From Bacilli bacterium (GTDB lineage Bacteria; Bacillota_I; Bacilli_A; RFN20; CAG-288), in contig JALCRV010000012.1 of assembly GCA_022652945.1 (NCBI GenBank), positions 1 through 64,000 of the forward strand: 64,000 nt of DNA, read 5' to 3'. Each line of letters starts with the position of its first letter. Positions within the stretch are counted from its first letter, which is position 1. Both the position numbers and the translations under genes were made by a program. Positions 43,901-52,933 of this stretch are shown here, piece after piece. The notes beneath the pieces were generated by a model that ran no database searches, was not told the origin of the DNA, and saw nothing but the letters and a program-made list of their open reading frames with translations.

Positions 43901-46159
43901 ATGCGTAAAATAACCCCTATAGATCAAAACTGGAATTTTATAAAGAAGACCTTGCCTCTAGAGGAAGCAAGTAAAGAAAAAGGAATCGAGATCAATCTGC
44001 CTCATACCTGGAATAATAAGGATGGGCAGGATGGTGGCAATAATTATGTCCGCGGGAAGTTTTGGTATCTTCATTCCTTCGCTTACCATTTAAAAGAAGG
44101 AAATGAATTGTGGTTAGAAGTTGAAGCGGCTTCTCAAAAAGCGGAAGTATATATCAATGGGGAATTAGTTGGTTCTCATGAAGGCGGCTATTCCGCCTTT
44201 CGAGTTAATTTAACCCCGTTTGTCAAAGATGAAAATCTCTTAGCTATCAGCGTCGATAATTCACCTTCCGATTCCATTTATCCACAATCGGCTGACTTTA
44301 CTTTTTACGGTGGGCTTACAAGACACGTCCTGTTAATCGAAGTGCCTTCTTCCCATTTTGCTTTAGATCATTTTGCTGACTTCGGCTTTAAAGCTGTGCC
44401 TTTTTTGAAAGACGGGGAATGGTATATTGAGCTTTCCTCTTCCATTACGAATATCAGAAATGATGAGAAGGTCAACGTAACTATCGCTAACCAAGAAGGG
44501 AATGCGATTTATGAAATCGCTCTTGCTCCGGGAGAAAAGAGAAATATCCACGCCTCATCCCCGCATCTTTGGAATGGTCTAGAAGATCCATATCTTTATC
44601 AGATTCAAGCGGATTTAGTTCAGAAAGAAAAAACTCTGGATTCTGTTTCTTTTAAGATAGGCTTTAGGTCTTTCTCGTTTGATAAAGAAAAAGGCTTCTT
44701 CCTGAACGGAAAAGCATATCCTTTAAGAGGGGTCGCTAAACATCAAGACTTTAAGGATAAAGGGTCCGCTGTTTCGGATGCTGATTTAAGACTTGATATG
44801 TCTTTAATTCAAGAAGTCGGTGCGAATATCGTCCGCCTTTCCCATTATCAGCATAGTCAGCTCTTTTATGATTTAGCAGATGAAAATGGTCTAATTATCT
44901 GGACTGAGGTGCCTTGCATTTCAATTCCCTTAGAAAACGGGCTCGCTAATTGGGAAAGCCAGTTAACTGAACTTATCTGCCAATGCCAAGAACATCCTTC
45001 GATTATTTGTTGGGGCCTTTCTAATGAAATAACTCTGAGCGGAGAGAAAAAAGGACAAGTAAAAGACCATCAGATCCTGAATGATTTAGCTCATCAGTTG
45101 GATCCGACTCGTCCGACCACCATGGCGCATATTTCATCTTTAAGCATTGATTCTTCTTTGATTAAAGTGCCTGATCTTTCCGCGTACAATCTTTATTTTG
45201 GTTGGTATGTCGGAATGACTTCTCAACTGGGCCCGTGGCTAGATAATTTCCATAAGACTAATCCGGATATTTATCTAGGCTTAAGCGAATACGGAGCGGA
45301 TGCTAATCCTTTATATCATTCTTTAACTCCTCAGGCTGGTGATTATACGGAATCTTATGAATTAAAGCTTCATTATGAAGCCTTAAAGACAATTCAAGAA
45401 CGCCCTTATCTATGGATGACTTCCGTCTGGAATATGTTCGATTTCGGGGCTGATTCCCGCATGGAAGGAGGTAATCCGGGTTTTAATCAGAAAGGTTTAG
45501 TAACCGCTGATCGAAAACTCAAGAAGGATGCCTTCTATATCTATAAAGCCTTCTGGTCAAAAGAACCTTTCGTTCATCTGACCGAAAGAAGATATGTCGA
45601 GCGAGTGGAGAAAGAAGAGACTATCCAAGTGATCTCTAATCTGCCTTTTGTTGAACTGTCCTTAAATGGCGAAAAACCTTTAAGACAAGAGGGAAAGTAT
45701 CTTTTTCCCTTCCAAGTCAGCTTAAAAGAAGGGAAGAATATCATTAAAGCGACTTCAGGTATCTATTCTGATCAAATCGAAGTTAATTTAGTAATAGATA
45801 ATCAAGGTAAATACATTTGTAAGGCGACTAATGATTTAGTCTCTAATTGGTTTGAGAAAAAAGATGATGTGAGCGCTCCGGAGGGGATGTTCTCTATTTT
45901 GGACCAAGTGAAGGATGTTATGAAATCTAAAGAAGCCTTGATGGCTTTTATGAAGCTGTTCCCGATGGGTAGTAACGGCGGTATGGGCGATAAGCCTAAA
46001 TCGAATCAGATGTTTGATGATAATATAATGACGATGATAGGTGGAAAGACTGTTGAGAACTTGCTTTATATGATGGCTGGGCAGAATAAGAACATTAACG
46101 AAAAGACCGTGAAGCAATTCAATCAGATTCTCAATACAATTCCGAAACCTAAAAAATAG
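43901..46159 (+). CDS. GH2 glycosidase, probably beta-glucuronidase or beta-galactosidase
   Basis: A 752-residue cytoplasmic GH2 enzyme: jelly-roll, Ig-like and TIM-barrel domains (the barrel begins around residue 280). The acid/base Glu is in WGLSNEITLSG, the nucleophile Glu in GLSEYGADANP. NLYFGWYVG and FNQKGLVTADRKLKKDAF match the beta-glucuronidase side of the family (the N-x-K motif binds the carboxylate), though some galactosidases have the latter too. The following uxuA and reductase genes favour glucuronides. The C-terminal 90 residues form an extra helical tail. AAGGAG precedes the ATG. Confidence 0.85.
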   Translation: MRKITPIDQNWNFIKKTLPLEEASKEKGIEINLPHTWNNKDGQDGGNNYVRGKFWYLHSFAYHLKEGNELWLEVEAASQKAEVYINGELVGSHEGGYSAFRVNLTPFVKDENLLAISVDNSPSDSIYPQSADFTFYGGLTRHVLLIEVPSSHFALDHFADFGFKAVPFLKDGEWYIELSSSITNIRNDEKVNVTIANQEGNAIYEIALAPGEKRNIHASSPHLWNGLEDPYLYQIQADLVQKEKTLDSVSFKIGFRSFSFDKEKGFFLNGKAYPLRGVAKHQDFKDKGSAVSDADLRLDMSLIQEVGANIVRLSHYQHSQLFYDLADENGLIIWTEVPCISIPLENGLANWESQLTELICQCQEHPSIICWGLSNEITLSGEKKGQVKDHQILNDLAHQLDPTRPTTMAHISSLSIDSSLIKVPDLSAYNLYFGWYVGMTSQLGPWLDNFHKTNPDIYLGLSEYGADANPLYHSLTPQAGDYTESYELKLHYEALKTIQERPYLWMTSVWNMFDFGADSRMEGGNPGFNQKGLVTADRKLKKDAFYIYKAFWSKEPFVHLTERRYVERVEKEETIQVISNLPFVELSLNGEKPLRQEGKYLFPFQVSLKEGKNIIKATSGIYSDQIEVNLVIDNQGKYICKATNDLVSNWFEKKDDVSAPEGMFSILDQVKDVMKSKEALMAFMKLFPMGSNGGMGDKPKSNQMFDDNIMTMIGGKTVENLLYMMAGQNKNINEKTVKQFNQILNTIPKPKK

Positions 46160-46174
46160 AAAGGACAGTATTTT

Positions 46175-47218
46175 ATGAAACTTACATTCCGTTGGTATGG
46201 TCCTTCCGACCGAGTGACTCTTGATCAGATCAGGGAAATCCCGACGATGAGCGGAGTCGTAACAGCAATTTACGATATTAAAGTCGGAGAAGAGTGGCCT
46301 TTAGATAAAATCCTGGCCTTAAAGAAAATAGTTAACGCTAAAGGCTTAGAGATGGAAGTCATCGAATCGGTCCCGGTCCCGGAAGATATTAAATTAGGTA
46401 CAGGGAAAAGAGATTATTACATCTCCAATTACATCAAAACCATCAAAAACCTCAGCAAAGCCGGGGTTAAATGCATCTGTTATAACTTCATGCCGGTCTT
46501 CGATTGGTTGAGGACGACTCTCGCTTATCAGAATAAAGACGGATCGACCTCCTTGGCCTACTTGGAAGAAGACTTTAAGAAGTTGGATCCGAAGAATCTG
46601 CATCTGCCGGGTTGGGATGAATCATATAAGCCGGAAGAACTGCAAAAACTGCTTTCCGCTTATCAAGGCATGTCGCATGAGAAGCTTCTAGCTAATATGG
46701 TCTATTTCTTAAAAGCAATCATGCCGGCTTGTGAAGAAGGCGATGTCAAAATGGCGGTGCATCCTGATGATCCGCCTTGGGATATCTTCGGATTGCCGAG
46801 AATTGTCTCTAACGAAAAGGATTACGAAAACTTATTTAAGGCGGTTCCATCTAAATGTAACGGCGTTACTCTCTGCACCGGGTCATTAGGGGCCTCAAGA
46901 GCTAACGATGTGCCGGCCTTAGCGGATAAGTTATCTAAAGAAAATCGTGTCTTCTTCCTTCATCTTAGAAATATCCGCCACTTCGGGACAAATGATTTCC
47001 AAGAAGTCGGACATCCTTCCCCTTGCGGATCGTTGAATATGGCGGCTATCGTGGAAGCCTTAGTAAAGAATGGATTCGATGGTTACGTCAGACCTGACCA
47101 CGGCAGGACAATCTGGAATGAACCTGGTAAACCGGGTTATGGATTATTCGACAGAGCTTTAGGAGCAACTTACATTGCAGGCCTCTTTGAAGAGGCGGAA
47201 AGGAGATATGCAAAATGA
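46175..47218 (+). CDS. uxuA: Mannonate dehydratase
   Basis: A 347-residue enzyme that converts D-mannonate to 2-keto-3-deoxygluconate in glucuronate breakdown. Signature parts: LTFRWYGPSDRVTLDQIREI at the start, MAVHPDDPPWDIFGLPRI in the middle and DGYVRPDHGR near the end, which hold metal-binding His and Asp/Cys residues of the TIM barrel. Length is close to Bacillus-type UxuA. It ends in a 4-nt overlap with the reductase. UxaC (isomerase) and later kinase/aldolase genes are not in the window. Confidence 0.95.
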   Translation: MKLTFRWYGPSDRVTLDQIREIPTMSGVVTAIYDIKVGEEWPLDKILALKKIVNAKGLEMEVIESVPVPEDIKLGTGKRDYYISNYIKTIKNLSKAGVKCICYNFMPVFDWLRTTLAYQNKDGSTSLAYLEEDFKKLDPKNLHLPGWDESYKPEELQKLLSAYQGMSHEKLLANMVYFLKAIMPACEEGDVKMAVHPDDPPWDIFGLPRIVSNEKDYENLFKAVPSKCNGVTLCTGSLGASRANDVPALADKLSKENRVFFLHLRNIRHFGTNDFQEVGHPSPCGSLNMAAIVEALVKNGFDGYVRPDHGRTIWNEPGKPGYGLFDRALGATYIAGLFEEAERRYAK

Positions 47219-48051
47219 AATTGCCTTTTAAAATCGATCTGAGTGAGAAAGTCGTTGCGATTACGGGAGCCGGAGGTGTTCTGATGTCCGAGTTCGCTCG
47301 TGCTTTAGCCGCCTGCGGAGCAAAGGTGGCTTTATTGGATATCAACGAAGAAGCAGCGAAAAAATACGCTGCGGAAATCGGGGAGAATGCAATCGCCATC
47401 AAGACAAACTGCCTTGATAAAGCCTCCATTCAACAGGCTTTAGAGATTGTCCATGAGAAGTTCGGCAAGGTCAATATGTTAATTAACGGCGCCGGAGGCA
47501 ATTCTCCGAAAGCTACGACCGATAATGAGACGATGAATAAAGAGATGCTGGAAAATGAAGGGAAGGATTTCTTCTCTATCGATGAAGCCGGCTTAAAGTT
47601 CGTCTTCGATCTCAACATCACTTCCGCCTTTTTAGTTACCCAGGTGTTCGCCAAGGATATGGTTGAGACCGGTGGGAACATTATCAATATTTCTTCGATG
47701 AACGCTTTCCGTCCGTTAACGAAAATCCCTGCTTATTCTGCAGCGAAAGCTGGTATTTCTAACTTCACTGAATGGTTAGCTGTGCATTTTGCTCCCTGCG
47801 GGATCCGCTGCAACGCGATCGCCCCGGGCTTCTTCTCCACCAAGCAGAATGCCGCTTTGCTCTTTAATCCGGATGGGACTCCGACTGCCAGAACCGGAAA
47901 GATCCTTAACGGCACTCCGTTAAAGAGATTCGGTGAGACTTATGACTTACTGGGGGCTTTGTTATTCTTAGCTTCCGATGAGGCTTCCGGATTTGTCACC
48001 GGTGTTGTTCTGCCGGTTGATGGTGGCTTTAACGCTTATTCGGGCGTCTAA
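47215..48051 (+). CDS. SDR-family reductase, probably D-fructuronate (mannonate) oxidoreductase
   Basis: A 278-residue short-chain dehydrogenase. The nucleotide-binding motif is VAITGAGGVLMSEFARAL, the NAG-like part INGAGG, the catalytic SSMN, and YSAAK with Tyr and Lys. It overlaps uxuA by 4 nt, so it very likely reduces fructuronate to mannonate, the reaction done by UxuB (a different fold) in E. coli. SDR-type reductases of this role are known in Firmicutes and Thermotoga. Confidence 0.88.
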   Translation: MKLPFKIDLSEKVVAITGAGGVLMSEFARALAACGAKVALLDINEEAAKKYAAEIGENAIAIKTNCLDKASIQQALEIVHEKFGKVNMLINGAGGNSPKATTDNETMNKEMLENEGKDFFSIDEAGLKFVFDLNITSAFLVTQVFAKDMVETGGNIINISSMNAFRPLTKIPAYSAAKAGISNFTEWLAVHFAPCGIRCNAIAPGFFSTKQNAALLFNPDGTPTARTGKILNGTPLKRFGETYDLLGALLFLASDEASGFVTGVVLPVDGGFNAYSGV

Positions 48052-48073
48052 AAGATTAAATAAAGATATGAAA

Positions 48074-48110
48074 ATACTCGGGAAGGATTTAATCTCCCGA
48101 GTATTTTTTT
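48074..48110 (+). terminator. Terminator of the uronate operon
   Basis: ATACTCGGGA/TCCCGAGTAT stem followed by seven T. Confidence 0.9.
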
Positions 48111-48138
48111 ACTTCTTTTTAGGCTTTAACGGAATTTA

Positions 48139-49983
48139 TCAGTCGTTATTTAAGACGTAATATAAAGACCAATCGCGGCTGATGGCTTGCTGAGAACGTC
48201 TGAGGAGATCTTTCGGTGCTGACCAGACGATCGCTTGCGTTTTGCCGGTGGTGATACCTTTTTCATTGAAGGTATCGACAGCGAAGTAGTAATCCATCTG
48301 TTCCGTATCGAGGAAATCGAGGATGACAGAGTCTTTGCCGTAGACTTGATAAGAAGAATAAAGCTTATCGGGGGCAATGCCGTAACGGACATTGGCTCCG
48401 ATGGCATCTTTAACATGGCCCCAAGTGATGACGGCGCGTTTAGTGAAGATTCTCATCCCTTTAGCCTTGGCTTGATGAGGGAGCCTTCCTTTACCGATTC
48501 CGAAGACTCTTAGCCCGGAGATAGCCATAACTGAATGGTAAGGGAATTCGATTCCGGTTACTCTGATATAACGGATATGAGCTGGGATGTCAAAATGGAA
48601 ACCGTCGTGACAGTAATTGGTCTCGGCTTTCGAACGATCAGCGAGGATGGTCCACTTTTTGCCATCTAAGCTGCCTTCTAAGATGTAGCGGGTGTGGAGG
48701 ACTGATTCGGTATCGATATATCGTTTCTGATAAGCGCTGACAAGCATTTTTGAATCATCGGTGACAACTGCTTTTTTTACGTCTTCATCAGCGAAATTGA
48801 TCTGGATGAAATGAACGTTATAATTGGCTCCGAGGTCGAGCTTTAGCCATTCGCCTTCCTTAGAGGAAGCCGCGGCCCACCAGGTACGGATATTTTCATC
48901 GACTGCTTTTTTCGGCTCATGTCCCTTTTTAAAAGAAGAAACACGGACCTTTTTCTTATAAGAAAGCAGCATCCATTCAGGCTTAATCGACCACGGGTCG
49001 AATTTGCCTTCTGGAATCCTTAATGGGTAATCAGCGAAGTTCTGATTGCAGAAAAGAATCCCGTCTTTATCAAAGCCAGCGGGGAAAAGACCGATTCTTC
49101 TCTCAAAGTTGGCGTTGACTGATATTCTCATCGAAGCGGTATGCCAGAAATTGCCGAACTTATCTTGGATTGTCGAGCCGTGACCGGCCGCGGTGATAAA
49201 TCCGCCAGGTCGGGTGGAGAATGGATTGGAAGCCTGGACTTTAAAAGGACCTAAAGGCTTATCGGAAACGTACACTCCATCACCGTAGGCGTAATACTGC
49301 GTGCCGGGGCAAGCGTATTGGAGATAGTACTTGCCGTCGTGCTTGTTCATATAAGCACCTTCGATATAAGGATCATCGGAAAGGTATTTCTTCATCTGAG
49401 CTTGGATAGCTCTTTCTTCCGGGTCTTTGATTATCTTTCTTTCCTTATAAAGTTTCGTCTGTTCCCAGCCGGATTTGTCCATTCGGTTCAGGAAGAGAGT
49501 CTGAGGTTTTCCAAGAGGCAGCATAGTCTTCGGATCGAATTCTTGTCCTTGGATTGGAGTTTTATTAGAGCAGCCCCAATACAGATAGACTTTTTTATCA
49601 TCATCCTCAAAAAGGTCGGGATCCCAGAAAGGGAAAGGTGAACTGACTTTCTGGAATCCTTCCTTTAACGGATCGTCGCTTACATAAATCGAAGAAGGCT
49701 CAAAACCATGCGAAGCGCAGAAATACACTTTGCCATCGATTTCTCTGACATCGGGAGCATAAGCGTACATTTCGGTATGCTCTTCTTTAAAAGACCAGGT
49801 GAAAAGGTCATCGGAATACCAGAATCTTCCGCTCATGGAGCAGAAAAGATAATACTTATCCTTAAATAAGAGCAGGGTCGGATCAGCGGCTTCACGATGA
49901 GGAGGATTTTTAGATCCCATTCCTTGTTCATAATGCTGGAAACGATATTCCAGATTCAAGGGATTAATCAGTATATGGTCCAT
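48139..49983 (-). CDS. GH43-type glycosidase with C-terminal F5/8-type carbohydrate-binding domain
   Basis: A 614-residue protein with a five-bladed propeller. The catalytic residues are probably the Asp in AADPTLLLF, the Asp in FPFWDPDLF and the Glu in YIEGAYMNK. A region near residues 360-500 (AVDENIRTWWAA, GEWLKLDLGANYNVHFIQINF) is an F5/8 type C (discoidin-like) domain; a fibronectin-III-like end follows. Substrate: arabino- or xylo- oligosaccharide, or beta-galactan. No signal peptide, so it acts on imported sugars. The start at 49983 follows AAAGGAG; an ATG 6 nt upstream overlaps the ribosome site. Confidence 0.82.
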   Translation of the reverse strand: MDHILINPLNLEYRFQHYEQGMGSKNPPHREAADPTLLLFKDKYYLFCSMSGRFWYSDDLFTWSFKEEHTEMYAYAPDVREIDGKVYFCASHGFEPSSIYVSDDPLKEGFQKVSSPFPFWDPDLFEDDDKKVYLYWGCSNKTPIQGQEFDPKTMLPLGKPQTLFLNRMDKSGWEQTKLYKERKIIKDPEERAIQAQMKKYLSDDPYIEGAYMNKHDGKYYLQYACPGTQYYAYGDGVYVSDKPLGPFKVQASNPFSTRPGGFITAAGHGSTIQDKFGNFWHTASMRISVNANFERRIGLFPAGFDKDGILFCNQNFADYPLRIPEGKFDPWSIKPEWMLLSYKKKVRVSSFKKGHEPKKAVDENIRTWWAAASSKEGEWLKLDLGANYNVHFIQINFADEDVKKAVVTDDSKMLVSAYQKRYIDTESVLHTRYILEGSLDGKKWTILADRSKAETNYCHDGFHFDIPAHIRYIRVTGIEFPYHSVMAISGLRVFGIGKGRLPHQAKAKGMRIFTKRAVITWGHVKDAIGANVRYGIAPDKLYSSYQVYGKDSVILDFLDTEQMDYYFAVDTFNEKGITTGKTQAIVWSAPKDLLRRSQQAISRDWSLYYVLNND

Positions 49984-49995
49984 AAACATCTCCTT

Positions 49996-52671
49996 TTAAA
50001 TTACTTCGAACAGCCCGACTTCACCGGTTAATCCGGAGGCCGGATCAGCTTTCGACATCTGCAACTTGAATTGATCGTAAGGATTTAAAGCACCGCTATG
50101 AAGCCATTCGCGGAAGAGCGTGGTGGAGACTTCAATCATCAGATGATTAGTCCCTTCTTTCAATTCACCTTCGAGGTTAAAGATCATTTCCGGCACGGTT
50201 CTCTTACCTAAAGAGTAGCCATTAAGGAACACTTGGACACCTTCATCAGCATCGCTGATCTTTAGAGCTAACTTTGCGTTCTTCGTGGAACTGAAATCAA
50301 ACTCATAACGGTAAATACCAGAGAATGCCGGTTCATCCTTATCCGCCCGGTCAGGTAGGCTGACCTCTTTAGAATCGATGAAGTTAGGATAAGAAAGGGC
50401 CTGGGTTTGAGAACGGATTGCTTTCGTGAAGGTCATGACTTTCTTACCTAGTTGCAGCGGGGCATTAGCTTTTTCCTCCGCTTCTTCATCGAAAACGATA
50501 ATGAAGGAATGCAAAGGCTCCACTTTTAATTTCAAGACGGTCTTCCCATCTTCTTGATGGGCGTTGACTTTTTCTAGAGTATTATCCATCGCCTGATAGC
50601 GGGCACAGTGGCCTAAAGTCGGTAATCTTACTTCACCTTCCCAGGTTTCTTTGGCTTCATTAACGATCATGTAACGCTCGCTGGAGGCTGAATAATGAAG
50701 GATACGGATTCTTTCTGATGCAGGGGAAATCTCTACATCGCGGATCTTTAAATCATCGATGACTTTACCTAAGTCTTCCAGCTTTACCACCTTGATATCG
50801 CTGATAAGCTTCAAAGCCTGATGGGTAGCTCCGATGATGCCTTTAGGCAGGGAATTGACGAAGAAAACGGGGCAGCCCTGCTCTTTTAATAGCAGCAAGC
50901 CATCCGCTAGGCCTTGCGGGATGAACTCCGCTTCTGGGACGACGATAGCCTTATATTCCTGAGTGTTGACCTTTAAGGTTTTACCGATTACGGTCTTGTA
51001 ATGCTCGGTTTCCGTAAAGATATCGCTAGGCAAGACATCGCAGAAAATCTGCTCATCGTACATCTTTCTTAAAGGTGTCTCAAAAGGCATGGCTTTGCCA
51101 GCCCACTCGGCTTCCCCGTGGTAGATAACACCCACGGAAGAAATATGGTGTCCGTTGCTGAAAAGCTCAGCCGCCCGATTCATATAACGGAATAGCAATC
51201 CGCAGTAAGGATATTCAGGGTTATGCCCATGAGCGTAGAAATGCGGAGGGCAATCAGGATCAGGATAGGCCTTAGGCGAAAAAGCGTGCGGAACGAAGTT
51301 ATTAATATTCCTTACGAGGAAATGATCGGCGAGATAGCTCATCAGCTTCATGCCTTCTTCCCAGCCGTAAGCTCCGAAGATTTCGCACATCGCCCTTCCT
51401 TTTTTCCTCGGCTCAATCGCCGCGGCTGAAGCACCTAAAGCAGCGAGGCCATAATGGTAAAAAGGGCCATCGCGTTGAATGCCGAAACTGACCTCGTTAG
51501 GTAGGTTATCTTCTCTTTGCGGCAAGACTTGATTGCCGATATCATCGATACCGGACATATCTTGGCCATCCAGACCTCGGAAGTAATGACCTAAGGACGA
51601 ACCGGTCTTGCAGTGATGACCGGAATCTTCGATGACGTGGCCGATATACATGACTCCATGTTGATGGCACCAGTCAGCAATCTGATGGGAGAAATCCTTT
51701 TCGACTAAGCGGGAAACCGAGTCCATATAGACATAACGGATTAAGGCTTGTTGGGCTTTATTAGGTGAAGAAGTATTTAAAAGGTAGAGAAGAGAACGCC
51801 AATTCTGTCCGATGGAGTCGGCTTTCTCATCCATGAGCTTTTCTAATTCCTCGCTCCAAGGCAGATCTTGATTGGTCCCGAGGAAGTTGGTGGACATATA
51901 CATTAAACCGTTGCCTAATTCAGGCTCATCGGAGAAGAAACCTAAAATGGTCTTGCCGAAATACTGCTTATAATGCTCGTAATGCTTTTCATAGACATTG
52001 TCGAGCAGTAATTTGCAGGAAGGGAAAGACATCATATTGATATAGTTGCGATGGTAACCGGCATTTCTGGTAAGGAAAGTGATTCCGATTCTGTATTTGC
52101 CTTCCGGCTTATTCCAGATTAAAACCCCGTCTTTGATATAAGGAGTCAAATCGATAGTTTCGTTACCTAAAAAGGCTTGGACAGCCAGAAGGCGGTCATC
52201 GTTGAATTCTCTCTGCTTTTGTCCAGCGGTCATTTTAAGGATTGCTTCGACAAACATATTTCCTTTTTCGTGGGTGATGACGAAATTGTCTTTAATATTT
52301 AAATTTATTTCTTCAGCCTTTTCTTCATAGTCGACAAAGTGGGTATAGACCGACTGACGGCAGAGATAATCCGGGGCCTTTTCAACCGCTCCGGCCGCGT
52401 ACCCGGTCGGGAAATGGGAATCATCAAGAATCCAGACTTTCATATCTTGGCTCTTGGCTTCTTTAAGAATGACATCCATATCCTGCCACCATTTCGGTCC
52501 GCAAAAATCCGGATGAGGACGGGATTCGACGCAGAAGGCATCACAACCGGCTTGCTTAATTGCGCCGACATATTCCCTTAAGGTTTTTTCGTCTTCTCCG
52601 TGCTGCCAGAAAAAAGGTAGCATATGGTTCTGGCCGAAGCCTTTTAATAAACCTTCCAAGGTTTTATCCAT
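49996..52671 (-). CDS. GH106-like glycosyl hydrolase (alpha-L-rhamnosidase related)
   Basis: An 891-residue cytoplasmic enzyme. The N-terminal barrel has LPFFWQHGEDEKTLREYVGA and CDAFCVESRPHPDF, with VWILDDSHFPTGYAAG, as in the GH106/alpha-L-rhamnosidase-like group. The C-terminal 130 residues are a beta-sandwich (SGIYRYEFDFSS, VQVFLNGYSLGKRTVPEM) like the carbohydrate-binding parts of GH2. Substrate is not certain: rhamnosides or related deoxysugars. AAAGGA precedes the ATG. It starts an operon with the GH43 gene 12 nt downstream. Confidence 0.75.
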   Translation of the reverse strand: MDKTLEGLLKGFGQNHMLPFFWQHGEDEKTLREYVGAIKQAGCDAFCVESRPHPDFCGPKWWQDMDVILKEAKSQDMKVWILDDSHFPTGYAAGAVEKAPDYLCRQSVYTHFVDYEEKAEEINLNIKDNFVITHEKGNMFVEAILKMTAGQKQREFNDDRLLAVQAFLGNETIDLTPYIKDGVLIWNKPEGKYRIGITFLTRNAGYHRNYINMMSFPSCKLLLDNVYEKHYEHYKQYFGKTILGFFSDEPELGNGLMYMSTNFLGTNQDLPWSEELEKLMDEKADSIGQNWRSLLYLLNTSSPNKAQQALIRYVYMDSVSRLVEKDFSHQIADWCHQHGVMYIGHVIEDSGHHCKTGSSLGHYFRGLDGQDMSGIDDIGNQVLPQREDNLPNEVSFGIQRDGPFYHYGLAALGASAAAIEPRKKGRAMCEIFGAYGWEEGMKLMSYLADHFLVRNINNFVPHAFSPKAYPDPDCPPHFYAHGHNPEYPYCGLLFRYMNRAAELFSNGHHISSVGVIYHGEAEWAGKAMPFETPLRKMYDEQIFCDVLPSDIFTETEHYKTVIGKTLKVNTQEYKAIVVPEAEFIPQGLADGLLLLKEQGCPVFFVNSLPKGIIGATHQALKLISDIKVVKLEDLGKVIDDLKIRDVEISPASERIRILHYSASSERYMIVNEAKETWEGEVRLPTLGHCARYQAMDNTLEKVNAHQEDGKTVLKLKVEPLHSFIIVFDEEAEEKANAPLQLGKKVMTFTKAIRSQTQALSYPNFIDSKEVSLPDRADKDEPAFSGIYRYEFDFSSTKNAKLALKISDADEGVQVFLNGYSLGKRTVPEMIFNLEGELKEGTNHLMIEVSTTLFREWLHSGALNPYDQFKLQMSKADPASGLTGEVGLFEVI

Positions 52672-52742
52672 AATTGTGATTTCCTTTCTCGGCTGGTTTT
52701 GAGGAGCAAAAAAGCCAGCGCCTTTTAATCTATGTTAAACAT

Positions 52743-52795
52743 AATTTAATCTAGGATGAAGATACGTTATTGTAATATCGTACCCCGGGTTGTAA
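52743..52795 (-). promoter_or_regulatory. Two-box AraC-type operator and promoter of the GH106-GH43 operon
   Basis: Minus strand: TTACAA (52795-52790), TTACAATA (from 52775; 20 bp apart), -10 TAAATT (52748-52743), 27 bp from box 2. Same layout as the binding-lipoprotein promoters. Confidence 0.65.
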
Positions 52796-52821
52796 AAAAT
52801 CCTGCAATCGACTCATTTTTC

Positions 52822-52835
52822 TGAAAGCGCTTATA
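52822..52835 (+). promoter_or_regulatory. cre site (CcpA) between the divergent glycosidase genes
   Basis: TGAAAGCGCTTATA, close to the cre consensus with the central AGCGCT palindrome. It lies between two divergent AraC-type operators and could repress both directions. Confidence 0.65.
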
Positions 52836-52850
52836 TATTTGTTGGATTTT

Positions 52851-52903
52851 TTACATTCTTGTAATATATTTTGCAATAAGCTTTAAGATAGATACTTTAA
52901 TCT
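52851..52903 (+). promoter_or_regulatory. Two-box AraC-type operator and promoter of the second GH2 gene
   Basis: TTACAT at 52851 and TTGCAATA at 52871 (20 bp apart), -10 TAATCT at 52898 (27 bp). Weaker than the others but with the same spacing. Confidence 0.5.
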
Positions 52904-52933
52904 TTGGCTGATACTTAAGGAGGAGACATTTAT

